This document shows positions 27,664 through 35,670 of a DNA stretch of 64,000 bases, piece after piece. The first letter of the stretch is position 1; each line of letters starts with the position of its first letter. Both the position numbers and the translations under genes were made by a program. The notes beneath the pieces are model-generated. The model searched no databases. It saw only the letters and a program-made list of their open reading frames with translations, and was not told the DNA's origin. Origin of the DNA: Ferrovibrio sp. (GTDB taxonomy: Bacteria; Pseudomonadota; Alphaproteobacteria; Ferrovibrionales; Ferrovibrionaceae); contig NZ_JAGOLP010000003.1 in the NCBI RefSeq assembly GCF_017994015.1, forward strand, positions 62,001 through 126,000. Direction: 5' to 3'.

Positions 27664-28893
27664 TCAACGGCGACCGGCGATGATGCCGGCCTGCTGCATC
27701 GCTGCGATCTGTTCCGGCGTCAGGCCGAGCAAGTCAGTCAGCACAGCATGGGTATCGCTGCCCACGGCACGGCCGGCCCAGCCGACCTTGCCCGGTGTGC
27801 GCGACATTTTCGGCACAATGCCGGTTACTGTCGCTGTGCCGAATTCTTCTGAACTGGCCTGTTGCAGCATCTCGCGCGCCTGGTAATGCGGGTCGCTGAA
27901 TATATCGGCAATATTGTAGATGCGCGCCGCCGGCACTTCGTTTTCGGCCAGCAGGTGCTCCAGATCGGCCAAGGCCAGGCTGCCGGTCCAGGCGCCAATA
28001 ACGGCATCCATCGCATCCGGATGCTGTGCCCGCGCTGCCGGCGTGTCAAAACGAACATCCTGGATCAGATCGTCGCGTTGCATGGCGCGCAGCAGGCGGC
28101 GAAAGATGCTGTCGCTGGCCGCCACGATCTGCACATAACGCCCATCCGCGGTGGGATAGAGATTGTTCGGCACATGGCCGGGCAGGCGGCTGCCGGCGCG
28201 GGTGGCGATGCTGCCCAGTGCCGCATAAGCCGGGATATGCGGCTCGACAAAACTATAGGCCGCTTCATACAAAGCGGCATCGATCACCTGGCCTTTGCCG
28301 CTCTGGCGCCGTTCGATCAACGCCATTGCAGCGCCGAATGCAGCATAGAGGCCGGTAATATAGTCGGTGAGCGAGGTGGCAACCCGCGCCGGCGGGCGAT
28401 CTGGATCGCCGGTCAAATCCCGCAAGCCGCTGATCGCTTCACTGGTGACGCCATAACCGGGCTGCTGGCTATAAGGGCCGGTCTGGCCATAGCCGCTGAT
28501 CCGCACCATCACCAGGCCGGGATTATCGGCCGACAATATGTCATAACCCAGGCCCCATTTTTCCATCGTGCCAGGGCGGAAATTTTCGATGAACACATCC
28601 GCTTCGCGCAGCATGTCGCGCAGCAGCATTTGAGCCTCACGCCGCCGCATATCCAGCGCGATCAGCTTCTTGTTGCGCAGGATACTGGCAGCATAGAGCG
28701 AGCGACCATCCTGGCGTTCACCCATGCTGCGCACGGCATCACCCTCTGCCGGCTCGATCTTGATCACCTCGGCGCCAAAATCCGCCAGCAAGCGGCCACA
28801 GAACGGGCCCGCCACAGTGGAGGTCAATTCGATCACCCGCATGCCCGCCAATGGGCCATGGCCGGCTTCGGCTTTATTCTTCACGCTATCCAT
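27664..28893 (-). CDS. CaiB/BaiF family III CoA transferase
   Basis: A 409-residue CoA transferase. The N terminus PLAGMRVIELTSTVAGPFCGRLLADFGAEVIKIEP is the family signature, followed by NKKLIALDMRR, VFIENFRPGTMEKWGLGYD and the GLRDLTGDPDRPP region, with an Asp of the kind that forms the mixed anhydride near residue 165. It would move CoA from a donor thioester to the imported acid, giving the substrate of the biotin-dependent carboxylase. The ATG at 28893 has GGTGGAG upstream; a GTG twelve bases earlier is possible. It follows bioY by 20 bases. Confidence 0.92.
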   Translation of the reverse strand: MDSVKNKAEAGHGPLAGMRVIELTSTVAGPFCGRLLADFGAEVIKIEPAEGDAVRSMGERQDGRSLYAASILRNKKLIALDMRRREAQMLLRDMLREADVFIENFRPGTMEKWGLGYDILSADNPGLVMVRISGYGQTGPYSQQPGYGVTSEAISGLRDLTGDPDRPPARVATSLTDYITGLYAAFGAAMALIERRQSGKGQVIDAALYEAAYSFVEPHIPAYAALGSIATRAGSRLPGHVPNNLYPTADGRYVQIVAASDSIFRRLLRAMQRDDLIQDVRFDTPAARAQHPDAMDAVIGAWTGSLALADLEHLLAENEVPAARIYNIADIFSDPHYQAREMLQQASSEEFGTATVTGIVPKMSRTPGKVGWAGRAVGSDTHAVLTDLLGLTPEQIAAMQQAGIIAGRR

Positions 28894-28913
28894 CACAGGC
28901 TCCACCGGATGGA

Positions 28914-29489
28914 TCAGGCGCGGCCAAAGCGGCGGCCAATAGCCACCACCAGCAGGCCACCCAGCACAATCTTCACCACCGAGGACAGCAGGAAAGGCAT
29001 CAGACCGGCGGCAATCGCCCTGTCATAACCGATCAGGCTGCCAAGCCAGGCCACGCCGCAGCCCAGGATGATTGCTGTGCCCAGTGCCTGCACTGCAATG
29101 GCACGCGGCAGGCTGGCGCCAAATCCCCGCTCGGCAAGCCAGCCAACACTATAAGCCGCCAGCGCAAAGCCGAGCAGATAGCCGCCGGTAGGCCCAAATA
29201 GATAGGCCAGGCCAATGCCGCGCTCCGGACTATTGGCAAAAACCGGCAAACCAAGCAGACCTTCAAAAACATACAGCACAACGATGGCGCAGCCGAGGCG
29301 CGCGCCAAACAACATGGCCAGCACCAGAACTGCCAGGGTTTGCATGGTCATCGGCACTGGCCAGAACGGCACCTGCAACCGCGCCGAAATCGCCAGCAGC
29401 ACAGAGCCGGTCAAGGCGATGAAACAGCCAAGTGTCAGCTTCTCAATCGGCGAGCGGCCAGCCAGCCAGGGATGCGACAAGACAAGCAT
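28914..29489 (-). CDS. bioY: Biotin transporter substrate-binding membrane protein BioY
   Basis: A 191-residue S-component of an energy-coupling-factor transporter with six predicted helices. Typical features are LLAISARLQVPFWPVPMTMQTLAVLVLAMLFGARLG and LGLPVFANSPERGIGLAYLFGPTGGYLLGF, which contain the family's biotin-binding residues. The start at 29489 follows GGAGGAAACCG. No bioMN genes are adjacent, so it may act alone or with ECF components elsewhere. As first gene of an operon with a four-part biotin enzyme, it probably raises biotin uptake when the carboxylase is made. An operator-like palindrome at 29565-29580 lies 76-91 bases upstream. Confidence 0.93.
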   Translation of the reverse strand: MLVLSHPWLAGRSPIEKLTLGCFIALTGSVLLAISARLQVPFWPVPMTMQTLAVLVLAMLFGARLGCAIVVLYVFEGLLGLPVFANSPERGIGLAYLFGPTGGYLLGFALAAYSVGWLAERGFGASLPRAIAVQALGTAIILGCGVAWLGSLIGYDRAIAAGLMPFLLSSVVKIVLGGLLVVAIGRRFGRA

Positions 29490-29556
29490 CGGTTTCCTCC
29501 ACTCGGCGCGGATTGGTCCGTGCCGTTGCAGGTAGAATGTCAGATGCAAAAAGCTA

Positions 29557-29580
29557 TGTCGACTAAATTGTCGACAATTT
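29557..29580. promoter_or_regulatory. Candidate GntR operator before the bioY-carboxylase operon
   Basis: AAATTGTCGACAATTT (29565-29580) is a perfect 16-bp palindrome, and a second TGTCGACT half-copy (29557-29564) lies one helical turn away. The core ATTGTCGACAAT differs from the site before the gntR gene (ATTGTCAACAAT) by one base. This ties the regulator at 17813 to the operon starting at bioY. Confidence 0.65.
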
Positions 29581-29661
29581 GAATAACATTTTTGAAAGCC
29601 CGTCTCCACGCGAGCAAAAGCAAGCTACGCAGCGATCTGGAATTCCCATTAATACAATGAC

Positions 29662-29671
29662 TTATCTATAT
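29662..29671. promoter_or_regulatory. BioR-like box (TTATCTATAT)
   Basis: Nine of ten bases match the alphaproteobacterial BioR consensus TTATCTATAA. It lies about 175 bases before bioY, in the 297-base gap between bioY and phnE; besides the operator and terminator listed separately, I see nothing else in that gap. If real, biotin status adds a second layer of control. Confidence 0.35.
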
Positions 29672-29715
29672 TGTAGTCTACTCGGTGGACAGGCATACCA
29701 TGTCATAAGACAAAC

Positions 29716-29742
29716 AGGCGACTGCCCGATGGACAGCCGCCT
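29716..29742 (-). terminator. Probable terminator of the phnCDE operon
   Basis: On the minus strand AGGCGGCTG pairs with CAGTCGCCT (one G-T-type mismatch) around a nine-base loop, followed by the T-rich tail GTTTGTCTT. It lies 45-71 bases after the phnE stop. Confidence 0.55.
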
Positions 29743-29786
29743 GAAGTCGAAACCCTGAGAGGAATACAACCTTTATAAAGGTGACC

Positions 29787-30602
29787 TCAGATGAACAGGC
29801 GCCGCACCCGTGAGGAAATCAGATCAACCATGCTGACCAGCAGCACAATCATGATCATCACGGCGCAGGTCTGATCAAAGCGGAAGCCGCGGATAACTTC
29901 CCACAACACCACGCCGATACCACCGGCGCCAACCATGCCTACCACTGAAGCCGAGCGCACATTGGCTTCAAAACGATACAACGAATAAGACACCCAGAGC
30001 GGCATCACCTGCGGGATGACGCCGTAAACGATCTCTTCCAGCACATTGGCACCGGTGGCGCGAATGCCCTCCACCGGCTGCGGATCAATCGCTTCCACCG
30101 CTTCGGAAAACAGCTTCGCCAACGTGCCGGTGGTGTGAATCCACAGCGCCAGTGCGCCGGCAAACGGGCCGAGGCCAACCGCCACCACAAACAGCATGGC
30201 GAAAACCATTTCATTGATCGAGCGCAGCGCATCCATCAGCCGGCGCACCGGCTGGTAGATCCAGGCCGGCGCAATATTGGACGCCGCCAGCAGGCCAAAC
30301 GGCACGGCGCAGATCACCGCCAGCACCGTGCCCCAGATGGCGATATGCAGCGTTACCACCAATTCGCTGAGATAGTAGCGCCAGTCAGCAAAATCCGGCG
30401 GGAAAAAATCCTGCGCGAATGTCACCATATTGCCGGCATCGGTATACAGCTTGCCCGGTGCGATCTCGGCGCCACGATATGACCAGACGAGAATGGCGGC
30501 AATCAGGCCGTAGGCGAGATAGCGCAAAAGCGAGCTTTTCAGGCTGGCTTTCGGCGGATGGATCGGATGTTCCGGCAGCGACACGGCAGCATGCATGGTC
30601 AT
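29787..30602 (-). CDS. phnE: Phosphonate ABC transporter permease PhnE
   Basis: A 271-residue inner-membrane permease with a cytoplasmic N terminus, six or so helices, and the EAA-type loop [32 protein letters not shown] that docks on the ATPase PhnC. The C-terminal half has [22 protein letters not shown], typical of PhnE. The ATG at 30602 follows GAGGCC; an ATG six bases on is also possible. It is last in phnC-phnD-phnE. A strong stem-loop with a T7 run lies immediately before it, so its expression may be lower than that of phnD. Confidence 0.92.
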   Translation of the reverse strand: MTMHAAVSLPEHPIHPPKASLKSSLLRYLAYGLIAAILVWSYRGAEIAPGKLYTDAGNMVTFAQDFFPPDFADWRYYLSELVVTLHIAIWGTVLAVICAVPFGLLAASNIAPAWIYQPVRRLMDALRSINEMVFAMLFVVAVGLGPFAGALALWIHTTGTLAKLFSEAVEAIDPQPVEGIRATGANVLEEIVYGVIPQVMPLWVSYSLYRFEANVRSASVVGMVGAGGIGVVLWEVIRGFRFDQTCAVMIMIVLLVSMVDLISSRVRRLFI

Positions 30603-30612
30603 GTATGGCCTC

Positions 30613-30648
30613 AAAAAAACGCCGGGGCGCAGTTATGGCGCCCCGGCG
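30613..30648 (-). terminator. Intercistronic terminator/attenuator between phnD and phnE
   Basis: CGCCGGGGCGC (30620-30630) and GCGCCCCGGCG (30638-30648) form a perfect 11-bp GC stem with a seven-base loop. On the minus strand it is followed by seven Ts (30619-30613) and then by the phnE ribosome site. It has the full form of an intrinsic terminator but sits inside the operon, so partial readthrough would set a high PhnD to PhnE ratio. Confidence 0.8.
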
Positions 30649-30654
30649 GAAAAC

Positions 30655-31632
30655 TTAGGAACCAAGCTGCTTGTTCAACTCGGCCAGCTTGGCATCGATC
30701 TCGGCCAGCTTCTTGGCCTTCTCGTCGGCCGCCATGTTGGCATCGGCTTCCAGCCTGATCTTGTCGCGGAACAGGGCAAGCTGGCGGATCGGCAGCAACT
30801 GCTTGTTGGACGATTCCTTGAACGGCGCCCATTGCAGGCCCGCCAACACCTTCTTCTCACTTTCTTCCTTGGTGCCATAGTTCAGGAAGAAATTTTTGAT
30901 CTTGGCCTTGTCCTCAGCCGATAAATCCTTGCGCCACACAATCGGGTCGGACGGGATCAACGGCGATTTCCACAACACGCGCAATTGCGCGGCCTTTTCC
31001 GGCGCGGTCTTTTGCAGGCGCTCCATATTCTCGGTATTGCCGGTGGCAACATCCACCTGCTTGTTGGCCACCGCAAGCGAATTGGTTTCATGGCCGCCGC
31101 TGGTCATGCGGGTGAAATGCTTGCGGATGTCGATATTGTTCTGGCCCCAGGCATAATAGCTCGGCACCAGGAAGCCGGAGGTGGAATTTGGATCACCGTT
31201 GCCAAACGAATACTTGCCCGGCGACTTGAGCAAATCCTCAAACGACTTGATCGGGCTGTCCTTGTGCACCACCAGCAGCGACCAGTAGCCCGGCGAACCA
31301 TCGGATGCCACAGTCTGCACAAAAATCTCGCCATCGGCGCGATCCACCGCCTGCATGGCCGAAGCATTGCCAAACCAGGCGATCTGCACTTTGTTGAAGC
31401 GCATGCCTTCGATGATGCCAGCGTAATCTGGCGCGAAGAAGGCGTTGATCTTCATGCCAAGCTGCTTTTCCATATCGGCCAGGAAAGGCTGCCAAATAGT
31501 TTTCAGGTTGGAACTCGCCTCGGTGGAGATGATACCGAAGTTCAGTTCCTTCAGGTTTTGCGCTTGGGCCGTGCCGGCAAAGCCGAGCAACAGCAGCGAG
31601 GCGGATAGTTTCAACAGCGAGCGGCGCAGCAT
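30655..31632 (-). CDS. phnD: Phosphonate ABC transporter binding protein PhnD
   Basis: A 325-residue periplasmic binding protein. MLRRSLLKLSASLLLLGFAGTAQAQ is a signal peptide with an Arg-Arg start. The mature protein begins LKELNFGIISTEASSNLKTIWQPFLADMEKQLGM, followed by NKVQIAWFGNASAMQAVDRA, and GYWSLLVVHKDSPIKSFEDLLKSPGKYSFGNGDPNSTSGFLVP, all characteristic of PhnD. The C terminus is a long Lys/Glu/Ala helix (ANMAADEKAKKLAEIDAK). It binds phosphonates and hands them to PhnE and PhnC. A strong terminator-like hairpin follows its stop. Confidence 0.93.
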   Translation of the reverse strand: MLRRSLLKLSASLLLLGFAGTAQAQNLKELNFGIISTEASSNLKTIWQPFLADMEKQLGMKINAFFAPDYAGIIEGMRFNKVQIAWFGNASAMQAVDRADGEIFVQTVASDGSPGYWSLLVVHKDSPIKSFEDLLKSPGKYSFGNGDPNSTSGFLVPSYYAWGQNNIDIRKHFTRMTSGGHETNSLAVANKQVDVATGNTENMERLQKTAPEKAAQLRVLWKSPLIPSDPIVWRKDLSAEDKAKIKNFFLNYGTKEESEKKVLAGLQWAPFKESSNKQLLPIRQLALFRDKIRLEADANMAADEKAKKLAEIDAKLAELNKQLGS

Positions 31633-31663
31633 ACGATTCTCCAGGTTGACGGGCAGGGGATTT

Positions 31664-32536
31664 TCAAGCCAGCGCGGCTTGCAGCGGCGGCGACAGGCGG
31701 CGCTCGGCTACCTGCGGCAATTCTTCGGCGGTGGGGCGATAAGGCGGCACAGCCAGCGCACCAAAATCCAGGTCGCTATCTTCGCCATACAGGCCACGCA
31801 GCATCTCCGCGCTGACATCGGCGGCGGCGCCATCGAACAACACGCGGCCATCACGCAAAGCCACCACACGGCGGCAAAATTTCAGGGCAAAATCCACCTG
31901 ATGCAGCGAAACCACCACGGTAACGCCATCGGTGCGATTGATATCAGCCAGTGTCGCCATCACGCGGCGCGAGGATTCCGGATCAAGCGAGGCAATCGGT
32001 TCATCCGCCAGGATCACGCCCGCCTTCTGCACCAGGGCGCGGGCAATCGCGGCGCGCTGCTGCTGGCCACCGGATAATGTCGAGGCACGCTGAAAGGCAC
32101 AGGCGGCAATACCAACACGGCCCAGCGCATGTACCGCTTCGCGGCGTTCCGCATCGGTGAACCAGCGCAACAGGCTGCGCCACAAAGGCAGGCGGCCAAG
32201 ATTGCCGGCCAGCACATTGGTGATCACCGGCAAACGGCCCACCAGATTGAATTGCTGAAACACAAAGCCGATGCCGGCGCGGGTCTGACGGATGCCGCGG
32301 CCGATGCGGCCACCCTGCTGCACCATGCGGCCATTCACCGCCAATTGCGCCTGCGGCTCGCGGTCGCCTGGCATCAGGCCGGCAATATGGCGCAGCAAGG
32401 TGGATTTGCCTGAACCGGAAGCACCGATCAATGCCACCATTTCACCTTGTTCGATCGTGAGATTGATCTTGTCGAGAGCGCTCTTGCCTGTGCCGAAGGT
32501 TTTCGATAGATGAACAATCTCGATGGCGGCGCCCAT
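31664..32536 (-). CDS. phnC: Phosphonate ABC transporter ATPase PhnC
   Basis: A 290-residue ABC ATPase. It shows Walker [17 protein letters not shown] near 38, the Q-loop in [24 protein letters not shown] (PhnC-like), the signature [15 protein letters not shown] near 153, and Walker [16 protein letters not shown]. The tail past residue 245 is longer than the core domain. It energises uptake through PhnE. It is divergent from the DUF1045 gene across a 140-base gap that holds a CTGTCAT half Pho box 50 bases from this start, consistent with induction in phosphate starvation. Confidence 0.94.
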   Translation of the reverse strand: MGAAIEIVHLSKTFGTGKSALDKINLTIEQGEMVALIGASGSGKSTLLRHIAGLMPGDREPQAQLAVNGRMVQQGGRIGRGIRQTRAGIGFVFQQFNLVGRLPVITNVLAGNLGRLPLWRSLLRWFTDAERREAVHALGRVGIAACAFQRASTLSGGQQQRAAIARALVQKAGVILADEPIASLDPESSRRVMATLADINRTDGVTVVVSLHQVDFALKFCRRVVALRDGRVLFDGAAADVSAEMLRGLYGEDSDLDFGALAVPPYRPTAEELPQVAERRLSPPLQAALA

Positions 32537-32585
32537 GCGTCTCTCCTATGCCCACTTGGCCTGGGACCGCTCATAGCAATGCTGT

Positions 32586-32592
32586 ATGACAG
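32586..32592 (-). promoter_or_regulatory. Half Pho box CTGTCAT before phnC
   Basis: A perfect CTGTCAT on the minus strand about 50 bases before the phnC start. The second repeat at the 11-base period is poor (CATTGCT), so this is only a candidate PhoB site. Confidence 0.3.
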
Positions 32593-32675
32593 TTCGATTT
32601 CGCTTTGGCGACGGGATGGTGAAATAACCCATCCGGGCTGCGCCATCCATGATACCCACAGGATGAGTAAGCCAC

Positions 32676-33380
32676 TTGTCTAGCTCCGGCCCGCGTTATG
32701 CGCTTTATGTCGCCCCGGCGACCAACGATCCGCTGCATGAATTTGCCGCGCGCTGGCTCGGCTGGGATGCGGCCAGCGGGCAGGCTCATGCTGCCACAGC
32801 AGCGACTGGCCTGGACGCAAGACAACAAGCCGCGCTTACCACTGAGCCGCGCCGCTATGGCTTCCATGGCACCCTTAAGCCGCCTTTCCGCCTGGCGCCA
32901 GACAGGGACGAAGCCGGCTTGCTGGCTGCGCTGGAGCAATTCACGCAAAGCCGCGCGGCCTTTGCCCTGCCTGCGCTGCGCGTGGCGGCACTTGGCCAGT
33001 TTCTGGCCTTGCAGCCAAGTGCGCCCTGCTCCCTGGCTGACCAGCTTGCCGCCGATTCTGTGCGTCAGTTTGATATTTTTCGCGCCGCAGCCAGCGCTGC
33101 CGAATTGGCCAAACGCCGCGCTGCCGGCTTGTCAGCGCGCCAGGAAGCCTACCTGCTGGCCTGGGGTTATCCCTATGTGCTGGAAGAATTCCGCCTCCAT
33201 TTCACGCTGACCAGCCGCATCGCTGACCCTGCCGAACGCGAGCAGATTCGGGCCTATCTGCATGCAGCCACCGCAGACTTCACGCGGCATGAATTTCCCG
33301 TATCCGACATCTGCCTGTTTGTGCAACGCGAGCCTGACCAGCCATTTCGCATTGAGCAGCGCTTTGCCCTAAGGGGTTAA
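32676..33380 (+). CDS. DUF1045 protein, 2H-phosphoesterase-like, phosphonate cluster
   Basis: A 234-residue soluble protein of the DUF1045 family found with C-P lyase genes. Two H-x-T type motifs are visible, RYGFHGTLKPPFRL near residue 66 and FRLHFTLTSRI near 175, spaced as in 2H phosphoesterases that open cyclic phosphates. The C-P lyase route makes a 1,2-cyclic ribose phosphate that PhnP hydrolyses in E. coli, and no phnP is seen here, so this protein is a candidate replacement. The likely start is TTG at 32676 (no upstream in-frame ATG). It is divergent from phnC, and its stop overlaps that of phnN. Confidence 0.8.
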   Translation: MSSSGPRYALYVAPATNDPLHEFAARWLGWDAASGQAHAATAATGLDARQQAALTTEPRRYGFHGTLKPPFRLAPDRDEAGLLAALEQFTQSRAAFALPALRVAALGQFLALQPSAPCSLADQLAADSVRQFDIFRAAASAAELAKRRAAGLSARQEAYLLAWGYPYVLEEFRLHFTLTSRIADPAEREQIRAYLHAATADFTRHEFPVSDICLFVQREPDQPFRIEQRFALRG

Positions 33381-33384
33381 CCCC
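33373..33384. other. Palindrome GGGGTTAACCCC holding the stops of two convergent genes
   Basis: A perfect 12-bp palindrome whose central TTAA supplies the TAA stop of the DUF1045 gene on the plus strand and of phnN on the minus strand. No T-runs flank it, so termination by it is doubtful. Confidence 0.7.
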
Positions 33385-33952
33385 GCAACAAGGCCAGCAG
33401 CCGCGCCACACCCTGTTCCAGCGGGCCATCATTGCTCAGTTCAACCACGTCGGGCTCCCCGCCCAGATCAAAGGCGGCAGCGCGTGCCAGACGCTGGGCA
33501 ATATCGACCGGGCTTTCGCGACCGCGGGCTTCCAGCCTTTGACGTAGCAAGGCCGGCGGCGCCGTAATGGCAATCACCTGCAAACCAGGATAGGCGCGAC
33601 GGGCTTCAGCTATTATGGCGCGTGAGACATTCACCACCACCTGGCGCCCGGCCTGCAATTCAGCCTCAATGGCTATCGGCACACCATAGCGCAGACCATG
33701 CGCCAGCCAGTAAAGCGCAAATTCGCCATTCTTGCGCATGGCCTCAAACCTGGCATCGTCGATGGCAATATAATCCTCGCCGCCCATATTGGCAGCCCGG
33801 GTGATCACACGGCGCGGGAAAACAACGGCAGGATCATCACGCAGCGCCTGCTGCGCCGCGTTCATCAGGCTATCCTTGCCCACGCCGCTCGGCCCCACCA
33901 CCAAGGTAAGCCGACCAGCAAAACGCGGCCGTTTGGCCGGTACCATGCTCAT
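33377..33952 (-). CDS. phnN: Ribose 1,5-bisphosphate phosphokinase PhnN
   Basis: A 191-residue guanylate-kinase-like enzyme that phosphorylates ribose 1,5-bisphosphate to PRPP, the last step of the C-P lyase pathway. The P-loop GPSGVGKDSL near residue 20 and the guanylate-kinase-type segment VVFPRRVITRAANMGGEDYIAIDDARFEAMRKNGEFALYW are diagnostic. The ATG overlaps the stop of the HD-domain gene by four bases, showing translational coupling. It is last in the phnG-to-phnN operon. Confidence 0.93.
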   Translation of the reverse strand: MSMVPAKRPRFAGRLTLVVGPSGVGKDSLMNAAQQALRDDPAVVFPRRVITRAANMGGEDYIAIDDARFEAMRKNGEFALYWLAHGLRYGVPIAIEAELQAGRQVVVNVSRAIIAEARRAYPGLQVIAITAPPALLRQRLEARGRESPVDIAQRLARAAAFDLGGEPDVVELSNDGPLEQGVARLLALLRG

Positions 33953-34497
33953 TGCAAGGCAGCGGCCAATATGGGCCGGTAATGCGTCAGATCCGGCGTG
34001 TGCAGGCGCGGCGATTTGGCGGCATCATCCCAGCGCCGCAGCATCACCGCATCGGCGGCATAGGGCTGCGCGATAAAGGCTTCAGCTTCTGCCACGCTAT
34101 AAATGCCGCCTTGCACCTCCAGGCTGGTTTTTGACGCCTGCGACAACCCGGCCCAATATTGCGGCTCGGCCTGGCACAGATAGCGTTTGGCATTGACATG
34201 CAGCCGCACCGGCTGCACCACGGCGGCAGAAAAATATTGCGCCAGCCAATTTGCCGCAATTTCCTCATGGCAGGCATCGATGCCACGCTCGGCCAGGCCT
34301 TCATCGCCGGCATCCACCAGATGGCCGATATCATGCAGCAGGCAGGCAGCTATCAGAGCCGGGGGCGCTTCCATCCGCTCGGCATGCATGGCGCATTGCA
34401 GGGCATGTTCCAACTGGCTGACCGGCTCCATGCCATAGCGCTCGGCACCAGCCTTGGCGAGCAATTCCATAATCATGTCCAGAATTGGCATCTTCAT
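33949..34497 (-). CDS. PhnZ-like HD-domain diiron oxygenase
   Basis: A 182-residue HD-domain protein of the phosphonate-operon type. Putative metal ligands are His31, His55-Asp56, His77, His100 and Asp157, and Tyr21/Glu24 stand ahead of the first His. From memory these match in spacing the ligands and the Tyr24/Glu27 pair of PhnZ, which cleaves the C-P bond of a hydroxylated aminoethylphosphonate with O2. It is encoded between phnM and phnN, so the operon carries both a C-P lyase and an oxidative C-P bond cleaver. No PhnY hydroxylase partner is visible in the window. The substrate is therefore uncertain. Confidence 0.87.
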   Translation of the reverse strand: MKMPILDMIMELLAKAGAERYGMEPVSQLEHALQCAMHAERMEAPPALIAACLLHDIGHLVDAGDEGLAERGIDACHEEIAANWLAQYFSAAVVQPVRLHVNAKRYLCQAEPQYWAGLSQASKTSLEVQGGIYSVAEAEAFIAQPYAADAVMLRRWDDAAKSPRLHTPDLTHYRPILAAALQ

Positions 34498-34521
34498 TTC
34501 CGCAAGCTGAGGTTTTCTGGA

Positions 34522-35670
34522 TCACATCACACGCTGGCCGGCACGCCATACACTGCGCACCACCGGTGTATCCTCCACCACACTGACCCGGATCATGTCC
34601 GCCCGGCGGCCCGGCTCCAGCACACCGCGATCCATCAGGCCAATTGATTCGGCCGGATTGGCCGCCACCATGGCGATGGCCGCCGGCAAGCTGATGCCCG
34701 GCACCTGCTGCGGCAGCAGGAAAGCCGAATGCAGCAGGCTGCTTGGCACATAATCCGAGGATATAATGTCAAGCTCGCCCATTTCAGCCAGCTTGCGCGC
34801 GGAAATATTGCCCGAATGCGAGCCACCGCGCACCACATTCGGCCCACCCATCATCACCTTCATCCCATTGTGGCGTGAGAGCGATGCGGCTTCCAGCGTG
34901 GTGGGAAATTCCGCCACCACCATGCCATCGGCGGCAGCCTCGGCCACATGTTCGGCGGTAGCATCGTCATGGCTCGCCAGCGGCAGGCCTTTGGCGCGGC
35001 AAAGCTCAACCACAGCGCGGCGATTTCGGCCGCCATTGGCAGCAGCGGCAGCGATCTGATCATTCATGAAGCGATCCATCTGTTCGTCGCTCATGCCGTA
35101 TTTGCCTTGATAATATTCGCGGTATTTCATCGGGTTGACAAATTGCCGCTGGCCCGGCGTGTGATCCATGATCGAGATCAGCTTGAGCCAATCCAACTCA
35201 GTCATCGGCTCGACCAGGGCCATCAAATCCTTGAACGAAATTTCGCAACGCAGATGCAGCAGATGCTCAGCGCGCAGGATGCCGGCCTGCTGCGCGGCGT
35301 CAATGGCCGCGATCATTTCACGCAGGATATCCATCCGCACGGCGCCATCGCGCACATCGCCCACCGCCACGGCATCCAGCACCGTGGTAATGCCGGCAGC
35401 GGCAATCTGCGCATCATGGCTCAGCACCGCCAACCGGCTCGGCCAGCGCACGCCGGGGCGTGGGGCAAAATGTTTCTCCAGATTGTCGGTATGCAATTCC
35501 ACCAGGCCCGGCAGCAGGTAATCGCCCTCAAAATCAATTGCATGGGATACAGCAGAGGCGCCGGTATCAACAGCGGTAATCAAGCCATCCAGCACTTGCA
35601 GGCTGCCGCCGCTTATCTCGGCATCGCGGCCGATGATACGGGCATTACGGACAATCATCTCGGCATTCAT
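34522..35670 (-). CDS. phnM: Ribose 1-methylphosphonate 5-triphosphate diphosphatase PhnM
   Basis: A 382-residue amidohydrolase-superfamily enzyme that removes pyrophosphate from the 5-triphosphate intermediate of the C-P lyase pathway. LPGLVELHTDNLEKHFAPRPGV near residue 52 holds the metal-binding His. Further motifs are MDHTPGQRQF, LASHDDAT with a His-Asp-Asp, and GGPNVVRGGSHSGNISA. It starts within the stop of phnL (ATGA overlap) and precedes the HD-domain gene by 24 bases. Confidence 0.95.
   Translation of the reverse strand: MNAEMIVRNARIIGRDAEISGGSLQVLDGLITAVDTGASAVSHAIDFEGDYLLPGLVELHTDNLEKHFAPRPGVRWPSRLAVLSHDAQIAAAGITTVLDAVAVGDVRDGAVRMDILREMIAAIDAAQQAGILRAEHLLHLRCEISFKDLMALVEPMTELDWLKLISIMDHTPGQRQFVNPMKYREYYQGKYGMSDEQMDRFMNDQIAAAAANGGRNRRAVVELCRAKGLPLASHDDATAEHVAEAAADGMVVAEFPTTLEAASLSRHNGMKVMMGGPNVVRGGSHSGNISARKLAEMGELDIISSDYVPSSLLHSAFLLPQQVPGISLPAAIAMVAANPAESIGLMDRGVLEPGRRADMIRVSVVEDTPVVRSVWRAGQRVM

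Noticed and set aside
29770..29781. CCTTTATAAAGG palindrome after phnE
   Set aside because: Short and AT-rich; a better terminator hairpin lies at 29716-29742, and no regulator is suggested.
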